From: Lachnospiraceae bacterium | GTDB lineage: Bacteria > Bacillota > Clostridia > Lachnospirales > Lachnospiraceae | Direction of reading: 5' to 3' | Assembly: GCA_022799755.1 (NCBI GenBank) | Contig: JAAWOU010000024.1 | Coordinates: 1-46,298, forward strand | DNA length: 46,298 nt | Shown: piece by piece, positions 8,308 through 17,437 of the stretch | Layout of the letters: each line of letters opens with the position of its first letter | Numbering within the stretch: the stretch's first letter is position 1 | Notes under the pieces: generated by a model | What the model was told of the DNA's origin: nothing | What the model saw: the letters and a program-made list of their open reading frames with translations, nothing else | The model's database searches: none | Translations under genes and position numbers: made by a program

Positions 8308-9513
8308 ATGTTTGCAAGAAAATTACAGCCCGGCGAATACTGGCGGGCCAATCTTAACATGGCAGTGGCTTTTGAAAATTCGTTCGAGTACACAAAGGAG
8401 CTGGAAAAGTCCAGGACTGCGGAGAGCTCTCCCCTGAGGGATTACTACGGAGCGTTTACGGGCCGGGATGAGCATCCGGCGGCCTCTGTGATCATGAACA
8501 AGAAGCAGGTGCGCTTTGACGGTCACATCGTCAAAATGGGCGGCGTAGGCGGTGTGGCCACACTTCCGGCCCATCGCCGGGGCGGAGCCATCCGGGTCTG
8601 CATGGAGACGGCTCTGCGGGATCTCTATGAGGACGGTTATGTCCTGTCCCATCTGTATCCGTTCAGCAGCGCTTATTACAGGCAGTACGGCTATGCGCCT
8701 GCCGGAAAGACCCTGCGCTGGCGGGTAAGCATCCGGGATCTGAAGCGTCTGCCCGGTGCGGGCGGCAGTGTGCGGCAGCTGATGCCCGGCGACGATCCGG
8801 GCGTTTTGGCTGAGCTCTACGCCAGAGTCTACGGGAACGTGAATTTTTCCTGTCTGCGGGAAAAATTCGACAGCAATCTGGAGGGGGACAGGCCGCTGGA
8901 GGAAAAGCGCTGGATCTTCCTCTGGTCGGATGATGAGGGCGTTCCCGGCGGCCTCTTAATCGGCAGCAGGGTAAAGGACACGCTCCACTGTGCCGCCGAA
9001 TTTGGCCTTGGAAATGGCCTGATCTTCGCGGATGCCAGGGCCCTTGCGGGGTTATTGAATTTCGTCCATACGGCGTTTCTATCCAATTTCGCGGACATAG
9101 AGTTCGGCGTACCGGATCATGTGGACCTGTGGGGATTGCTGCCGGAGATCAGCGGAACGGAATGCAGGGTTATCATGAACGGTATGGCCCGGGCCGTCAA
9201 TGCGGAGGCGCTTTTGAGGCTTTGCCGCTGCAGGGGGGAGGGGAAGCTGGCCATAGGGGTCAGGGATCAGATCATTCCGGAAAACAACGATACTTTCCTG
9301 CTGGACTTCGCTCCCGGCCGAGAGAATCTGGTGGAGCGGATTTCGGGCCCCGGGGACATTGAGCTGGACGCAGGGAATCTGGCCGTGCTGCTGGGAGGCT
9401 GCCGGAGCGCGGACAGCATAGCCATGACGCCGGATATCAGGGTCAACGGATTCGGGACAGAATTCTCCCGCGTGTTCTACCGAAAGCCCTGCCATGTGCT
9501 GGATCTCTTCTGA
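8308..9513 (+). CDS. Eis-like GNAT N-acetyltransferase
   Basis: A 401-residue protein with the domain order of the Eis family: an N-terminal GNAT domain, a second GNAT-like fold and a C-terminal SCP2-like domain. In the first GNAT the acetyl-CoA segment reads GGVGGVATLPAHRRGGAIR (around 78-95), with the typical V-A-T-L-P-x-x-R-x-x-G pattern. LYPFSSAYYRQYGY follows. The C-terminal ends in the free carboxylate ...HVLDLF. Known Eis proteins acetylate amines including aminoglycosides; the substrate here is unknown. AAGGAGGAAGATC precedes the ATG. It reads away from tetR and is probably a separate transcript. Confidence 0.88.
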   Translation: MFARKLQPGEYWRANLNMAVAFENSFEYTKELEKSRTAESSPLRDYYGAFTGRDEHPAASVIMNKKQVRFDGHIVKMGGVGGVATLPAHRRGGAIRVCMETALRDLYEDGYVLSHLYPFSSAYYRQYGYAPAGKTLRWRVSIRDLKRLPGAGGSVRQLMPGDDPGVLAELYARVYGNVNFSCLREKFDSNLEGDRPLEEKRWIFLWSDDEGVPGGLLIGSRVKDTLHCAAEFGLGNGLIFADARALAGLLNFVHTAFLSNFADIEFGVPDHVDLWGLLPEISGTECRVIMNGMARAVNAEALLRLCRCRGEGKLAIGVRDQIIPENNDTFLLDFAPGRENLVERISGPGDIELDAGNLAVLLGGCRSADSIAMTPDIRVNGFGTEFSRVFYRKPCHVLDLF

Positions 9514-9706
9514 GGTCTTTCGGAGATGATGCCCCTGATTTTGCCCGGATAGCACTTTTGGTCAAGAAATACGGCGTCGGGCGTAGTATGCTGTGAGTGT
9601 AGCAAGATAGATACCCGGGCCCGGTTCCCGCAAGCTGCCGGGACAGACAGCCCGGGCGGGGCAGGGATTTCGGCTGGCAGCGTAGAAGCGGCGGAAAGGC
9701 GAGGAT

Positions 9707-11209
9707 ATGCATGACAAAACCCCCATATTTCGGTCTCTGGATATGATCGAGGAAAGAATCCGGGAGAAGCTCACCGTGGAGGCTCTGGCCCGGGGAATCC
9801 ATTTTTCCAAATATCACTATCAGCGCTTGTTCCGGGAGGCAGTGGGGGACAGCGTCATGGGATATGTCACCAGGAGGAAGCTGGCTCTCGCGGCCGGAGA
9901 GCTGGCGGAGACGGACAGCACGGTGCTGGAGGTGGCGCTGAAATACGGCTATGATTCCCATGAGGGCTTTACCCGGAGCTTCCGGGCGCATATGGGGGTG
10001 ACGCCTGCGGAATATCGGAAATACCGTCTGCATGTCCGGCCGCAGACAATGGAGGAGAGAAGCGCTATGATGTATTCAAAGACAACGGACAAAATCATTC
10101 GGGAGTTGAACGCACTGATCGCGGAGGCCAGGGAGACGGCCGATTACACCAGGAAGTACAGGGGAACGGGGCATGGGGAGGAGTTCTATGGGCAGTTCTG
10201 GGAGTTCATGGCGGCCAGGACCGAGGAGATGGCCGGAGAGCTTGCCAAGATACTGGAGCAGGTCACAGCCATAGCACAGCGCCCAGACGGGATAACGGCC
10301 CGTTTCCGGATCATCAAGGCCATGGAGGACGCGGCTTTTACCTGCAGCGTCACGGTTTTCCAGACGGGACTTATGATGGCCCGGGCCGGGAAAGAGCACA
10401 GGGAGGCGTACGGGCCTCTGTGCCAAAGCTACAGCCGGCTGGCGGAGCATGCCAGGATGAAAGCGGGGTGTATCTCGGCATTCTTCCAGGAGCTGGCCGG
10501 GCTGATTTTTGGGGATATGCGGCAGAACGGTGCGCAGCGGATTCAGGCCGCGGTGCAGGCCGGCCGGGACGCGGCGGGGAAGCTGTCGGATCCGGCGCTG
10601 CCTTATGGCTATCTTGCGGAGGGCATTGCGGAGATTGTAAAGCAGCTCTCTAAGCCGGATGAGGTAGCTGTCTCTAAGCTGGAGGACTTATGGTTCCGCA
10701 TGGATACCATTGCCTTTGCCGCCCGGACGGATATGATGCGGGAGCCGTCCCACGAAGCGCTTTTTGAGGGGATATGGGAATTCAGGGAGAAGCTAAATGA
10801 TTTGACAAAGTTCCTCCGGAGCCTGCAGGAGGATATGGCCGGAACCTTTGCGGAGACGGACAGCGCCCCGGCCCGGGACAGGAGCCCGGAGAAAATGTAC
10901 AGCGATCTGGCTATGCAGGAGGGCATTCTGCTGTTCTGGCTGAAAGGGGAGATTCAGAAGCTGGGGAAGATTTTGGAGGAAGAGCAGAAAGCGGCGCTGA
11001 GGACAGTCTGCGCCAAGATGGCGCAGGCTGTGGAGCTGTGCGGCAGCGAAACGGCGCAGACACAGGCAGAGGAAATTATCCGCCTCCTGGGAGAGGCATA
11101 TGAGGGACTGACTGCCCAGGCGGAAGCCCTGGGCGAATACGGCGGCCCGCTTTCCTATATCGCGGAAGAAGTGAAAGGGCCGCTTCAGTACCTGACTGCA
11201 TACAGGTGA
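9707..11209 (+). CDS. AraC-family regulator with a long unassigned helical C-terminal region
   Basis: A 500-residue protein. Residues about 8-108 form a complete AraC/XylS double HTH (MIEERIREKLTVEALARGIHF, then FTRSFRAHMGVTPAEYRKY), placed at the N-terminus rather than the C-terminus. Residues about 115-500 are almost entirely charged amphipathic helix without a domain I recognise, possibly a ligand-sensing helical bundle. Small AraC/Rob-like regulators normally end soon after the HTH or carry a GyrI-like domain; neither sensor is evident here. CGAGG precedes the ATG. Nothing recognisable lies in the 193 bp upstream. Confidence 0.8.
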   Translation: MHDKTPIFRSLDMIEERIREKLTVEALARGIHFSKYHYQRLFREAVGDSVMGYVTRRKLALAAGELAETDSTVLEVALKYGYDSHEGFTRSFRAHMGVTPAEYRKYRLHVRPQTMEERSAMMYSKTTDKIIRELNALIAEARETADYTRKYRGTGHGEEFYGQFWEFMAARTEEMAGELAKILEQVTAIAQRPDGITARFRIIKAMEDAAFTCSVTVFQTGLMMARAGKEHREAYGPLCQSYSRLAEHARMKAGCISAFFQELAGLIFGDMRQNGAQRIQAAVQAGRDAAGKLSDPALPYGYLAEGIAEIVKQLSKPDEVAVSKLEDLWFRMDTIAFAARTDMMREPSHEALFEGIWEFREKLNDLTKFLRSLQEDMAGTFAETDSAPARDRSPEKMYSDLAMQEGILLFWLKGEIQKLGKILEEEQKAALRTVCAKMAQAVELCGSETAQTQAEEIIRLLGEAYEGLTAQAEALGEYGGPLSYIAEEVKGPLQYLTAYR

Positions 11210-11265
11210 GGGACAACATTCCCAGTTTATGGAAACCACTTTTTTTCGTTGCCTTATAAGGATAT

Positions 11266-12645
11266 TTATGGTAAGCTTTTATCCCCGGCATCTTTCACAA
11301 TGCCATGACTGGAGAAATATTCCAGCCAGATCACGTCATACTTACCCAGAAGATGTACTTCATCCCAGGTATAGTCAGGGTTCAGGTGGCCGCTCTCGTC
11401 TGTTACCACTTCATTGATATCCAGATAGAAAATATTCTCTCCGTCTGCCAATGCCGCGATCCGGTCGTTTTTCTCCTGAATGGCCGGATTGTTGAAAATC
11501 GGGTCGGATTCCGATCGGGTCTGCTTTACATACATGATGCCGCAGACATAGATGATGGCATCCGGCTGCAGCTCCTGCAGGTGGGCCACGGCGGCCTCGT
11601 AGGCTTCCATAAAGGAGTCCACGGTACCGGTGCCCATCTCGTTGATACCGATTTCCAGATAGATTTTGCCAAAGGAGCGCTTCTGGAGAGCTTCCTCTAT
11701 GGTAAGGGTCTGGCCGTCTACCTGGGCTGTCTTGGACTGAAACATGTTGTAGACGGTCATGCCGTTCTCGGCATAGTAAGTAAGGTTGTCCCAGCCGGAA
11801 TAAAGCTTTACGCCCTCCACCCGGGAGTCGCCGATGAACAGGGCGTCGTCAAAATAATCGGGAGTCACCTCCGTGAAAGCATACTGTTTGGGCTGGTCTA
11901 AGGCGGCATCCGGATTCTCCTGTCCGTGGGAGCCGTTGCCGAAGCCGCTGCCGGCATTATTGCCGGACCCGGAGATTCCCGGGTTCTGCGCATTGCCAGA
12001 GCCATTGCCATTGCTGCCGCCGAAGCCGGCATTGTTGCCGGACCCGGAGGTTCCCGGGTTCTGCGCATCGCCAGAGCCATTGCTGCCGCCGAAGCCGGTA
12101 TTGTTGCCGGACCCGGAGGTTCCCGGGTTCTGCGCATCGCCAGAGCCATTGCTGCCGCCGAAGCCGGCGTTGTTGCCGGACCCGGGGGTTCCCGGGCTCT
12201 GTGCATTGCCGGAACCATTGCCATTGCCATCGCCGAAGCCGACGGAATCCGAGCCCGGTGCGTCGCCTGAGCTGTCGTCAGTGTTATTGCCGGAGCCCGA
12301 AGTTCCCACACCCTGTCTGTCCCCGGAAGCATCGCCGGAGCCATTGACGGGACCGCCGGAGACACTGCCGGAAACGCCCGGATCCGGCTGCCCGGCCAGG
12401 ACATCCGGAATCTCCCCGGTACTGGACTTGCCGGAGGCCAGCACGGAAAAGCCGCTGTCTGTTCTCTGGTGGGAAAGCCCCTGCATCAGCACAGCGATAA
12501 TGGGCTGTCCCCAACCGTCAGTATTGTATTTCTGATAAGCCCCATGAGCGCTGAGAGCCGCCACAAAGTTGGCGCAGAGCATGCTGGCCGCAAGGCAAGA
12601 TAACAATGGGGTAGTATGCTTTCGTATCTTCATATATTTCTCCAA
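11266..12645 (-). CDS. Exported SGNH/GDSL-type hydrolase with Gly/Asn/Ser repeat linker
   Basis: A 459-residue secreted or membrane-anchored protein. An N-terminal hydrophobic segment (about 11-33) is followed by a low-complexity linker (about 95-245) made of 23-residue repeats rich in Gly, Ser and Asn. The SGNH domain (about 255-450) has block I FIGDSRVEG, block III IYLEIGINEMGTG and block V DEVHLLG, giving the Ser, Gly/Asn and Asp-His residues. It follows the MBOAT acyltransferase on the same strand by 47 bp. This is the AlgI plus AlgJ/X or PatA plus PatB layout, so it likely completes or edits O-acetylation of a cell-surface glycan. Confidence 0.88.
   Translation of the reverse strand: MEKYMKIRKHTTPLLSCLAASMLCANFVAALSAHGAYQKYNTDGWGQPIIAVLMQGLSHQRTDSGFSVLASGKSSTGEIPDVLAGQPDPGVSGSVSGGPVNGSGDASGDRQGVGTSGSGNNTDDSSGDAPGSDSVGFGDGNGNGSGNAQSPGTPGSGNNAGFGGSNGSGDAQNPGTSGSGNNTGFGGSNGSGDAQNPGTSGSGNNAGFGGSNGNGSGNAQNPGISGSGNNAGSGFGNGSHGQENPDAALDQPKQYAFTEVTPDYFDDALFIGDSRVEGVKLYSGWDNLTYYAENGMTVYNMFQSKTAQVDGQTLTIEEALQKRSFGKIYLEIGINEMGTGTVDSFMEAYEAAVAHLQELQPDAIIYVCGIMYVKQTRSESDPIFNNPAIQEKNDRIAALADGENIFYLDINEVVTDESGHLNPDYTWDEVHLLGKYDVIWLEYFSSHGIVKDAGDKSLP
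11939..12232. repeat. Tandem repeat of 69-bp units in the SGNH hydrolase gene
   Basis: Units start at CCGAAGCC at 11939, 12020, 12089, 12158 and 12233, giving spacings of 81, 69, 69 and 75 bp. The central copies differ at only a few bases. All spacings are multiples of three, so copy-number change would keep the reading frame and only alter linker length between membrane anchor and hydrolase domain. Confidence 0.92.
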
Positions 12646-12692
12646 TCAGTCCGGCCCAGCCCGAACAGTAGACGTAAACTTCTCCTTTTTTG

Positions 12693-14030
12693 TCAAAAAC
12701 CCAAATATAGAAACGGATTATGCAGCCCGTTTACAATCCGGTACACGCATACCCAGAACAGGCAAAACAGCACGACCTTTGCCGCCAGCGTATTCCAGAA
12801 TTTTTTCCAGATAAAATCCGCCGCCGGACAGGACACCGCAAACGCTGCCAGAAAGAAGCCCGCATAAGACTTTCCGTGTATGACCCAGTCTCTTGCGTTC
12901 ACCGCAATGCTCGTGTCCTGAAAAGGAAACAGCCGGGTAAAATAAATCCTCAGTCCCTCCAAATCCGTAACGGCGAAAATCACCCAGGTCAGAGGGATTA
13001 AAAACCACACATACAGATGGGAGAATACCTTATGAGCATCCAGGAATCTTCCCAGCCACAGCTTCTCCATGACGATAAAGAAGCCCAGCGTCAGCCCCCA
13101 GAGGAGGAAATTCAGGGTCACCCCATGCCATATGCCTGTCACCAGCCATACAGCCAGCAGATTGAAAATCGTCCGTCCCGTTCCCGCTCTGCTTCCGCCC
13201 AGGGGGATGTAGAGATAATCCCGAAACCATCTCCCCAGGGAGATATGCCATCTGCGGTAATACTCGCTGATACTCCGGGCGCGGTAGGGATGGTCGAAAT
13301 TCTGCGGCAGCTGAAAGCCAAGTATACTGCCCAGGCCCACAGCCATGAGACTGTATCCCTGAAAGTCAAAGAAAAGCTGTACGGAATACGCTGCGGCGCC
13401 CATCCATGCAAAGGGCGTGGAGATGCTTTCGAAGCCTATGGTCTGTATCTGCCGCCAGAGAATCCCCAGAGTGTCCGCGATGATTACCTTGAAAGCCAGG
13501 CCCAGCACCACCTGGGACACGCCGTACTCAATGTTCCTGGCGGTAACTCTGCGCTTTCGCACCTGTTCAATGGTATGCCGGTATTGGGTGATAGGGCCGG
13601 ACAAGAGCTTTGGAAACATGGCGGTAAAGATTCCGAATTCCATCCAGCTTTTGGGAGGCCTCTCCTCTTTGCGGTACACATCTATATCCGCGGACAGCAG
13701 TGCAAAGGTATAAAAGCTGATGCCGGGCGGGAGGGCCCCGGCCCTGTATTTATAATAGCACAAAAGACCTGCCTGGAACAGAACCGCTATTGCCAGCCAT
13801 CCTTTTCGCCAGGCGGCGGACGTTTGATTGAAGTCCATAGCGCGCAGCAGTCCATAGTTGACGGTGACGGACACCAACAGGACTGCCGTCCCCTGGAGGC
13901 TGCTCAAAGCACAGAAAATCACGCTGGCCCCAAGCAGCACCGCATTCCTGTATTTTATGGGACACAAAAAATAGAGCAATAAAAAAACAGGCAGGAAGCG
14001 GAATAAAAAATTCAAATCAGATAATCCCAT
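12693..14030 (-). CDS. MBOAT O-acyltransferase (AlgI/DltB/PatA-like)
   Basis: A 445-residue polytopic membrane enzyme with about ten hydrophobic segments. Family motifs include PGISFYTF, PKLLSGPITQY, FFDFQGYSLMAVGLG, RRWHISLGRWFRDYLYIPLGGSR and the catalytic-His motif VTGIWHG. It moves acyl groups from a cytoplasmic donor across the membrane to a surface acceptor. The SGNH hydrolase just downstream is the usual partner that completes transfer. A GGGGGGAGCGCAGCT stretch precedes the ATG. The acceptor (exopolysaccharide, peptidoglycan or teichoic acid) cannot be told here. Confidence 0.93.
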   Translation of the reverse strand: MGLSDLNFLFRFLPVFLLLYFLCPIKYRNAVLLGASVIFCALSSLQGTAVLLVSVTVNYGLLRAMDFNQTSAAWRKGWLAIAVLFQAGLLCYYKYRAGALPPGISFYTFALLSADIDVYRKEERPPKSWMEFGIFTAMFPKLLSGPITQYRHTIEQVRKRRVTARNIEYGVSQVVLGLAFKVIIADTLGILWRQIQTIGFESISTPFAWMGAAAYSVQLFFDFQGYSLMAVGLGSILGFQLPQNFDHPYRARSISEYYRRWHISLGRWFRDYLYIPLGGSRAGTGRTIFNLLAVWLVTGIWHGVTLNFLLWGLTLGFFIVMEKLWLGRFLDAHKVFSHLYVWFLIPLTWVIFAVTDLEGLRIYFTRLFPFQDTSIAVNARDWVIHGKSYAGFFLAAFAVSCPAADFIWKKFWNTLAAKVVLFCLFWVCVYRIVNGLHNPFLYLGF

Positions 14031-14079
14031 AGCTGCGCTCCCCCCTTTACGTTTTCTCGTGTGTTCTATCTATTAGATA

Positions 14080-14107
14080 CTTATAGCATACGGAAATGTT
14101 TCATCAA
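14080..14107 (-). promoter_or_regulatory. Probable promoter of the MBOAT-SGNH operon
   Basis: On the - strand TTGATG (14102-14107) and TATAAG (14080-14085) are spaced 16 bp, with an extended -10 (TGC before TATAAG). It lies about 50 bp before the MBOAT start. Confidence 0.65.
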
Positions 14108-14208
14108 ATGCACATCATTTTTGCATCATATTTGTAAACAAAAAAATATTATGTATGTAGTCATCTGTCGGATTTTCCGTGGGACAAGCGGAAATACGAG
14201 AAAGATCA

Positions 14209-14237
14209 TTGATAAAAAAGAAGATTCATAGTATGAT
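14209..14237 (+). promoter_or_regulatory. Probable promoter of the KGGVGR ATPase operon
   Basis: TTGATA (14209-14214) and TATGAT (14232-14237) are spaced 17 bp. Transcription would start near 14244, leaving a leader of about 108 nt before the first ATG at 14352. A 6-bp stem TTTCCG/CGGAAA lies just upstream, around 14174-14194. Together with the divergent MBOAT promoter this accounts for the 321-bp gap 14031-14351. Confidence 0.65.
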
Positions 14238-14351
14238 GAACTTGAAAATCTCTACAAAAGCCAAAGCGATTGCTGAAAGTAAGTTTGCCGTGCTACAAAA
14301 GAGTTTGAAAAACGGTCTGAAAGAGTATAAAAGAAAGGAAAACGAACAAAG

Positions 14352-14777
14352 ATGCTGGACGTAAGCTCGGATGAATTTAAAAGAAGCTGGAAAAGGCAGG
14401 AGCAGCAGGCAAAAGAGATAACGGATGCTTATGCAAGAAGAATGTTGCTTTTCTATGCAGTGGAATGTGGCGGGAAACATCACCTGATGCTGAGAGAGGG
14501 ATGTTTCATGTACTCCCGGATGCCGGATAAATATAGAGTACTTCTGCACAATATCAAGAAGATACTGAAAGAATTGGGCCTGGAAGAAAAATGCGAGTTT
14601 CCTGTGTTACAAAGTGAACACGGAGAAAGCATACCGCCGGGACAGTATCAGGAAATGTGGAGGTATGGAATCAACATTAAGAAAGCAAATGAAGCGGGGA
14701 GACTGGTAGAAGAGAATATGCTGGGGGCATTGCGATTATTGCATGAACTGGAAGGGAGAAAGCGGAGCCGGATATGA
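14352..14777 (+). CDS. Small helical HEPN-like protein of a conflict-type operon
   Basis: A 141-residue all-helical protein. Its layout resembles HEPN-superfamily proteins: ARRMLLFYAVECGGKHHLML near the N-terminus (a helix carrying E-C-x-x-K), HNIKKILKELGL in the middle, and MWRYGINIKKANEAG followed by a final helix, like the ARYP-type helix of HEPN domains. No clear Rx4-6H nuclease motif is visible, so catalytic activity is doubtful. The stop overlaps the start of the ATPase gene (ATGA), which implies coupled translation in fixed stoichiometry. The start is weakly supported (AAAGGA about 13 bases upstream). Confidence 0.55.
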   Translation: MLDVSSDEFKRSWKRQEQQAKEITDAYARRMLLFYAVECGGKHHLMLREGCFMYSRMPDKYRVLLHNIKKILKELGLEEKCEFPVLQSEHGESIPPGQYQEMWRYGINIKKANEAGRLVEENMLGALRLLHELEGRKRSRI

Positions 14778-17437
14778 GTGAAGAGATTTTGATAGCATAT
14801 ACATGGCAGGACATAGAGCGCACTTTGCTGTTGGATAAAGCAAACTGGCCGAAAGAGTGGCTGGGCATTGAAATGTACAGCAGGGAACTGATTCTCTGTG
14901 TAAAAGACATTACGGAAAAAACAAAGCAGAACGGCAAAGCCTATCTAAAGAAGCTATTCAGGCAATACTTTATAGAAGATGAAATTGTAATAAAAACAAC
15001 GCGGACAAGAATAACCGTTTTATGGGAGAAATCAGAGGAAAAAGCAGGAACAGAGGCGCTTCCGCAGCCTTTATTCAAGGAATTCCTGTATGTAAATAAT
15101 GAGAATAACATAGCATTAAAAGCCCTGGAGGAGGAAGGTGTGCCGGTAACCGCATTCCACTCCTATAAAGGCGGGGTGGGAAGAACGCTGTCCATGATAG
15201 CATTCGTCCGGAATATGATACAGGAATTCCAGGACAGCAAAAAGGTTCTGATTGTTGACAGTGACATAGAGGCACCTGGACTGACATGGCTGGGACAGGA
15301 ACAGAACGGAAGCGTGTCCATCAGTTACTTGGACATCCTCTCCATTATTGGAGCAAAAGGGGAGGATGATGAGGTGATAGAAAATATCAGCCATGAGGTG
15401 GAAAATTCCTTATTGACTTTTCACACAGATAAGATGGAAGTTTCTCAATATTTTCTTCCCACTTATCGGAGAGAAGAACAATTATTCGACATTTATGCCA
15501 ACCCGGAGCGGATTATGGCTGGCGAAAGCAATAAATATATCATAGTGGATGTATTGTCTAAGCTGGGCGCGAAACTGGGTGTGGATATGGTCCTGGTGGA
15601 TTTGAGGGCAGGAATCAGCGAATATTCTGCGCCGTTTCTGTTCGACCCGAGAGTATCAAAATTCTTTATTACCTCTACTTCAAATCAGTCTGTTTACGGT
15701 ACGCATCTGCTATTGCAGCAGATTGGGAAGCAAAAAGGAAACGGTGTAACAAATATCCTGCTGACTATGGTCATGAAAGAAACTTTCCAGGGAAAGGAAA
15801 GGGATGATGTATACGATGTACTTTTACAGGGAGACAGGTGTGGAGGCGGAGAGGATATTGCTGATTCTATCATGCAGGTAGATGCCGTCATAGAAATTGA
15901 GAAAAGTGACAAAATGATTCATCTGGGCAATTTAAACCAGATTTGTGAGAACCTGAATTCTGAACCCAGGGTGACGGATCCGATTCGAAATCTCGTATTG
16001 GAAATGTTTCGTGGCAGAGAGAAAGGGACTGTTCCAAAATATGATGAGAAGACTATAGCAAGGCTTAAAAGCTGTCTGCACAGGATTGCCACTGAAAATG
16101 TGACAGCAGAAGGGGCAGATTATTCAAATTTACTGGCAACGAAATCCGTTCTGCAGTTGGGGAGTTTTACCAGAGAAATTCCCAAAATCAATGTGCTGGG
16201 AGCGAAAGGGTCAGGAAAGACATACTTGTATAAGCAGCTTCTCAGCTCGAAAAATTGGGATAATTTTCTGAAGATATTAGATAAAAAAAGCCAGATTACT
16301 GAGGATGTGGTAATCTGTCCAGTGCTGTGTTCAGAGGACAGGATACACTTCCAGCCGCTTCTGGCCGCCTGCAGACAATACTGCACTGAGAGTCTGCAGG
16401 CAATGAAGACAGATGCAGATATTTTGTCCCAGAATGAAAGAAAAGTCAGGTATGCTATCAGCAGGATGAGCGGAGAAAACGAATGGCAGGATCTGTGGGA
16501 CGAGATTATATTGGGGATGTTCCAAAATATAAACTCCTGGAACGAACTGGATGCCTATCTGGGAGGGATTCATAAGAAAGCAGTTTTTTTGATAGACGGC
16601 CTGGAAACGCTTTTCCGTAACGTTATGAAAGACGATGCGGAAAAAAATGGAATCAGGGCATTGTGCAGAGGGCTGATCAATCGTCTATATGAATATCAGA
16701 TTGATCATGCAGGAATTATCATATTTGTAAGAAAGGATATTGCGGAACTGGCGGTGAATGCCAATCTCGCACAGTTCAGAGACCAATACCAGCGATTTGA
16801 GTTGACATGGTCACAGAAAGATGCGCTGATGCTGGCCTGGAAGATGGCCGACAGAGCTGCGAAAATGAGCGGTGTGCAGTGGGGGGAGGATGATTTCCCT
16901 TTGAACAATGCGACCCGGGCGGTGCTGGAGCAGAATCTGACCAAACTATGGGGCAAAAAAATGGGTTCCGATGCATCGAAAAATGCTATAACCGTCCGCT
17001 GGGTGCTGGCCTCTCTTTCTGATTTCAACGGACAATTGCAGGCAAGGGACATTGTCCGTTTTCTGAAATTTGCCACAGCAGACAGCAATGTGGAACGGGT
17101 ACAGTATTACGACCGTTTTTTGAGCCCGGAGGACATGAGAAAGGCTGTTAAGGAATGCTCTGACCAGAAACTGGAGGAGGTGGAGCAGGAAATCCATCAG
17201 TTGAAGAACTGTTTTCAGATTTTAAGGGAAGTGAAGCAGGAAGATAAACAGGTTCCTTTAAATGAGCGCGTTATGGACAGGTTGGGGAGCGAGGAGCAAA
17301 AGGCGCTGGAAAGATATGGCTATTTAAAGGAGGCAGACGGTGAATATTATATTCCGGAAAGCGTGCGTTATGCATTGGGATATAATAAGTCAAAACGCGG
17401 CGGAATTAAGTTGGTATCGTTGCTGGTAGATGGATGA
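14774..17437 (+). CDS. KGGVGR-motif double P-loop ATPase
   Basis: An 887-residue protein with two NTPase modules. Residues 1 to about 110 are an unassigned N-terminal domain. About 122-400 form a SIMIBI ParA/MinD-like ATPase with deviant Walker A SYKGGVGRTLS (Lys132 to Thr138), VLIVDSDIEAPGLTWLG and VLVDLRAGISEYS; the KGGVGR form differs from the usual KGGVGKT. A second AAA/STAND-like P-loop lies at G476AKGSGKT483, with Walker B AVFLIDGLETLF (Asp608) and a long helical region. The C-terminus (about 830-887) ends in a winged-helix-like YGYLKEADGEYYIP. The coupling to a HEPN-like gene recalls bacterial conflict or antiphage NTPase systems. GC is lower than in the flanking genes, which suggests transfer. 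Confidence 0.82.
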   Translation: MSEEILIAYTWQDIERTLLLDKANWPKEWLGIEMYSRELILCVKDITEKTKQNGKAYLKKLFRQYFIEDEIVIKTTRTRITVLWEKSEEKAGTEALPQPLFKEFLYVNNENNIALKALEEEGVPVTAFHSYKGGVGRTLSMIAFVRNMIQEFQDSKKVLIVDSDIEAPGLTWLGQEQNGSVSISYLDILSIIGAKGEDDEVIENISHEVENSLLTFHTDKMEVSQYFLPTYRREEQLFDIYANPERIMAGESNKYIIVDVLSKLGAKLGVDMVLVDLRAGISEYSAPFLFDPRVSKFFITSTSNQSVYGTHLLLQQIGKQKGNGVTNILLTMVMKETFQGKERDDVYDVLLQGDRCGGGEDIADSIMQVDAVIEIEKSDKMIHLGNLNQICENLNSEPRVTDPIRNLVLEMFRGREKGTVPKYDEKTIARLKSCLHRIATENVTAEGADYSNLLATKSVLQLGSFTREIPKINVLGAKGSGKTYLYKQLLSSKNWDNFLKILDKKSQITEDVVICPVLCSEDRIHFQPLLAACRQYCTESLQAMKTDADILSQNERKVRYAISRMSGENEWQDLWDEIILGMFQNINSWNELDAYLGGIHKKAVFLIDGLETLFRNVMKDDAEKNGIRALCRGLINRLYEYQIDHAGIIIFVRKDIAELAVNANLAQFRDQYQRFELTWSQKDALMLAWKMADRAAKMSGVQWGEDDFPLNNATRAVLEQNLTKLWGKKMGSDASKNAITVRWVLASLSDFNGQLQARDIVRFLKFATADSNVERVQYYDRFLSPEDMRKAVKECSDQKLEEVEQEIHQLKNCFQILREVKQEDKQVPLNERVMDRLGSEEQKALERYGYLKEADGEYYIPESVRYALGYNKSKRGGIKLVSLLVDG

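Noticed and set aside
11939..12232. Regular repeats that could suggest a CRISPR array
   Set aside because: The units are contiguous coding repeats in frame, with no unique spacers.
11873..12535. Long + strand Pro/Leu-rich frame opposite the SGNH hydrolase repeats
   Set aside because: It is a shadow of the repeat array; no ribosome site, and the composition is purely the complement of the Gly/Asn/Ser repeats.
14179..14364. Small + strand frame of 61 codons (or 42 from an internal ATG) before the HEPN-like gene
   Set aside because: Its plausible ATG lies within the -10 element of the promoter at 14209-14237, so it would not be on the transcript, and it lacks a ribosome site.
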